Source: CAKAHY01 sp963522175
GTDB lineage: Bacteria; Bacillota; Clostridia; Lachnospirales; Lachnospiraceae
Assembly: GCA_963522175.1 (NCBI GenBank)
Contig: CAUQXC010000012.1
Coordinates: 1-51,108 of the forward strand
Direction: 5' to 3'
Length of the DNA: 51,108 nt
Below, piece after piece: positions 50,027 to 51,108 of the stretch. How positions within the stretch are numbered: position 1 is the first letter of the stretch; each line of letters begins with the position of its first letter. The notes below the pieces were generated by a model. That model did no database searches, was not told the origin of the DNA, and was given only the letters and a program-made list of their open reading frames with translations. Position numbers and translations under genes: made by a program.

Positions 50027-51021
50027 TGAAAACTTATATCGTAATGGACTTGGAGTGGAATCAGTCTCCCGAGGGGAAATCCGGGACTGTTGAAGCTATA
50101 CCGTTTGAAATCATAGAAATCGGAGCTATAAAATTAAATGAAAGCTTTGAAACAATTGATGAATTCAGAAAAATAGTTAAACCTAAGATATACAAAAAGA
50201 TTCATTTCAAGGTGCATGAGGTTATTCAGATAGGTATTGATGAATTAAAAAAAAGGGGAGAAAACTTCAGCGTAGTTGCAAGCTCCTTTCTCGCTTGGTG
50301 TTTTAAAGAGGGAGAGAGTCCTATTTTCTGCACTTGGGGAAATATGGACCTCACCGAACTTCAAAGGAATATGAGCTATTATAAAATACCCAATGTTTTT
50401 CCTCAGCCTCTTTTGTACTACGATATACAAAAACTATACAACATTATTAATAATATGAATGACAGCAGCTCAAACAAACTTCCTTTGGATAAGGCTTGTG
50501 AAGAGCTTAATATCAGCAGTGTTCGCCCTTTTCATCATGCCTTGGATGATGCATATTATACCGCCATGGTGATGAAAAGCATCGACTTTCATTCTGTTGA
50601 CAAATATCTGTCCTTAGATTATTACAATCCTCCAAAAAGCAGAGATGAAGAAATATATCTTGTCTTCCCTCATTATTCAAAATACGTTTCATCAATATTT
50701 GAAACTAAGGAGGATATACTGAAAAATAAAACGGTTTCCGACATAGTTTGTTATCGTTGTAATCGTATGCTGAGAAAAAAAATCTACTGGTTTTCTTCAA
50801 ATCAGAAAGTTTATTACAGCCTTGCCTCCTGTCCCGAACACGGCTTTGTACAGGCAAAGATACGTATAAAATCGACTTCCGATGAAAGGTTTTTTGCCGT
50901 TAAAACCATAAAGCTTATAGATGCGACAAGTGCAAACGGACTTTTTGCAAAAAAAGAGGAAGCCAAGAAAAAAAGACGTGAGCGTAACAAGGCTAAACGT
51001 ATACGTGAAAAGCTTAAATAA
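50026..51021 (+). CDS. DEDDh 3'-5' exonuclease with a Cys-rich C-terminus
   Basis: A 331-residue nuclease of the RNase T/DnaQ-like superfamily (KapD-like). The catalytic set is visible: Asp8 and Glu10 in VMDLEWNQ, Asp108 in WGNMDL, and His170/Asp175 in FHHALDDAYYTA. A second part (about 240-300) holds CYRCNRML and SCPEHG, a possible zinc ribbon, and the last 25 residues are very basic (KKKRRERNKAKRIREKLK), suited to RNA or DNA binding. The substrate is unknown. Translation is coupled to the carboxypeptidase gene. Confidence 0.88.
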   Translation: MKTYIVMDLEWNQSPEGKSGTVEAIPFEIIEIGAIKLNESFETIDEFRKIVKPKIYKKIHFKVHEVIQIGIDELKKRGENFSVVASSFLAWCFKEGESPIFCTWGNMDLTELQRNMSYYKIPNVFPQPLLYYDIQKLYNIINNMNDSSSNKLPLDKACEELNISSVRPFHHALDDAYYTAMVMKSIDFHSVDKYLSLDYYNPPKSRDEEIYLVFPHYSKYVSSIFETKEDILKNKTVSDIVCYRCNRMLRKKIYWFSSNQKVYYSLASCPEHGFVQAKIRIKSTSDERFFAVKTIKLIDATSANGLFAKKEEAKKKRRERNKAKRIREKLK

Positions 51022-51108
51022 TTTAAACAACTCATATAAAAAGGACTTATAGCGGCTGTGTGAATCAAAGTCTGTAAATTCCAACTTTCGGACTTCTATG
51101 ATAAGTAT

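Noticed and set aside
51022..51108. Any feature after the exonuclease gene
   Set aside because: No hairpin with a T-run, no frame and no clear promoter in the last 87 bases.

Overview
The window looks like chromosome of a low-GC, Gram-positive anaerobe of the Clostridia, most like a Lachnospiraceae member. The support is gene content: choline-binding-type wall repeats, a sortase B, a Tad/Flp pilus locus with DUF5702 and DUF6382-FHA proteins, a V/A-type ATPase operon, a TIGR01906/DUF1461 protein, strong AGGAGG ribosome sites and A/T-rich promoters. An oral genus such as Lachnoanaerobaculum would fit, but I cannot confirm this without a search.

Layout. 1-3.8 kb: two related surface proteins with wall-binding repeats, one cut by the window edge; the complete one carries two FMN-binding domains. 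3.9-7 kb: an OmpR-type two-component system. 7.1-10 kb: tRNA adenosine deaminase, then an opposing operon of a DUF2975 protein, a small XRE regulator and a DUF4173-like membrane protein, with a large palindrome over its promoter. 10.2-13.9 kb: an accessory island on the ruins of a conjugative element (IS3 transposase fragment, VirD4 tail, TnpW) carrying a Fic enzyme, a RibD/DHFR-like reductase, a frameshifted NTF2-like gene and an acetyltransferase. 14.1-22.8 kb: housekeeping genes on the minus strand (transaldolase-type aldolase, ROK glucokinase, a DUF5711 protein, a coiled-coil membrane protein, phosphoglucose isomerase, MTA/SAH nucleosidase, MurG, rhomboid protease, HIT protein). 23-33.7 kb: an orphan amino-acid-type ABC ATPase, then an 11-gene Tad pilus operon driven by a near-consensus promoter. 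33.8-36.3 kb: a POT peptide transporter broken by an 11-bp tandem duplication, sortase B and tRNA-Lys(CTT). 36.6-39.1 kb: a small membrane protein, thioredoxin, TrmB, and a DUF4145/TM/SH3 protein. 39.3-48.6 kb: a nine-gene V/A-type ATPase operon plus a DUF1461 membrane protein. 48.6-51 kb: D-Ala-D-Ala carboxypeptidase and a DEDDh exonuclease.

How it fits together. Much of the window concerns the cell surface: pilus, wall-anchored flavoproteins, sortase, peptidoglycan synthesis (MurG) and trimming (carboxypeptidase), and rhomboid proteolysis. Sugar phosphorylation and isomerisation genes (glcK, fsa, pgi) lie close together, and the V-type ATPase supplies ion pumping. I see no CRISPR array, no rRNA and no clear phage. 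The best leads for something new are the double-FMN wall-binding protein with its upstream short ORF, the pilus subunit carrying two YH/Cys modules inside a Tad operon with two prepilin peptidases, the palindrome controlling the DUF2975-XRE-DUF4173 operon, the reversible-looking frameshift in the peptide transporter, and the self-inhibited Fic enzyme in the decayed element.
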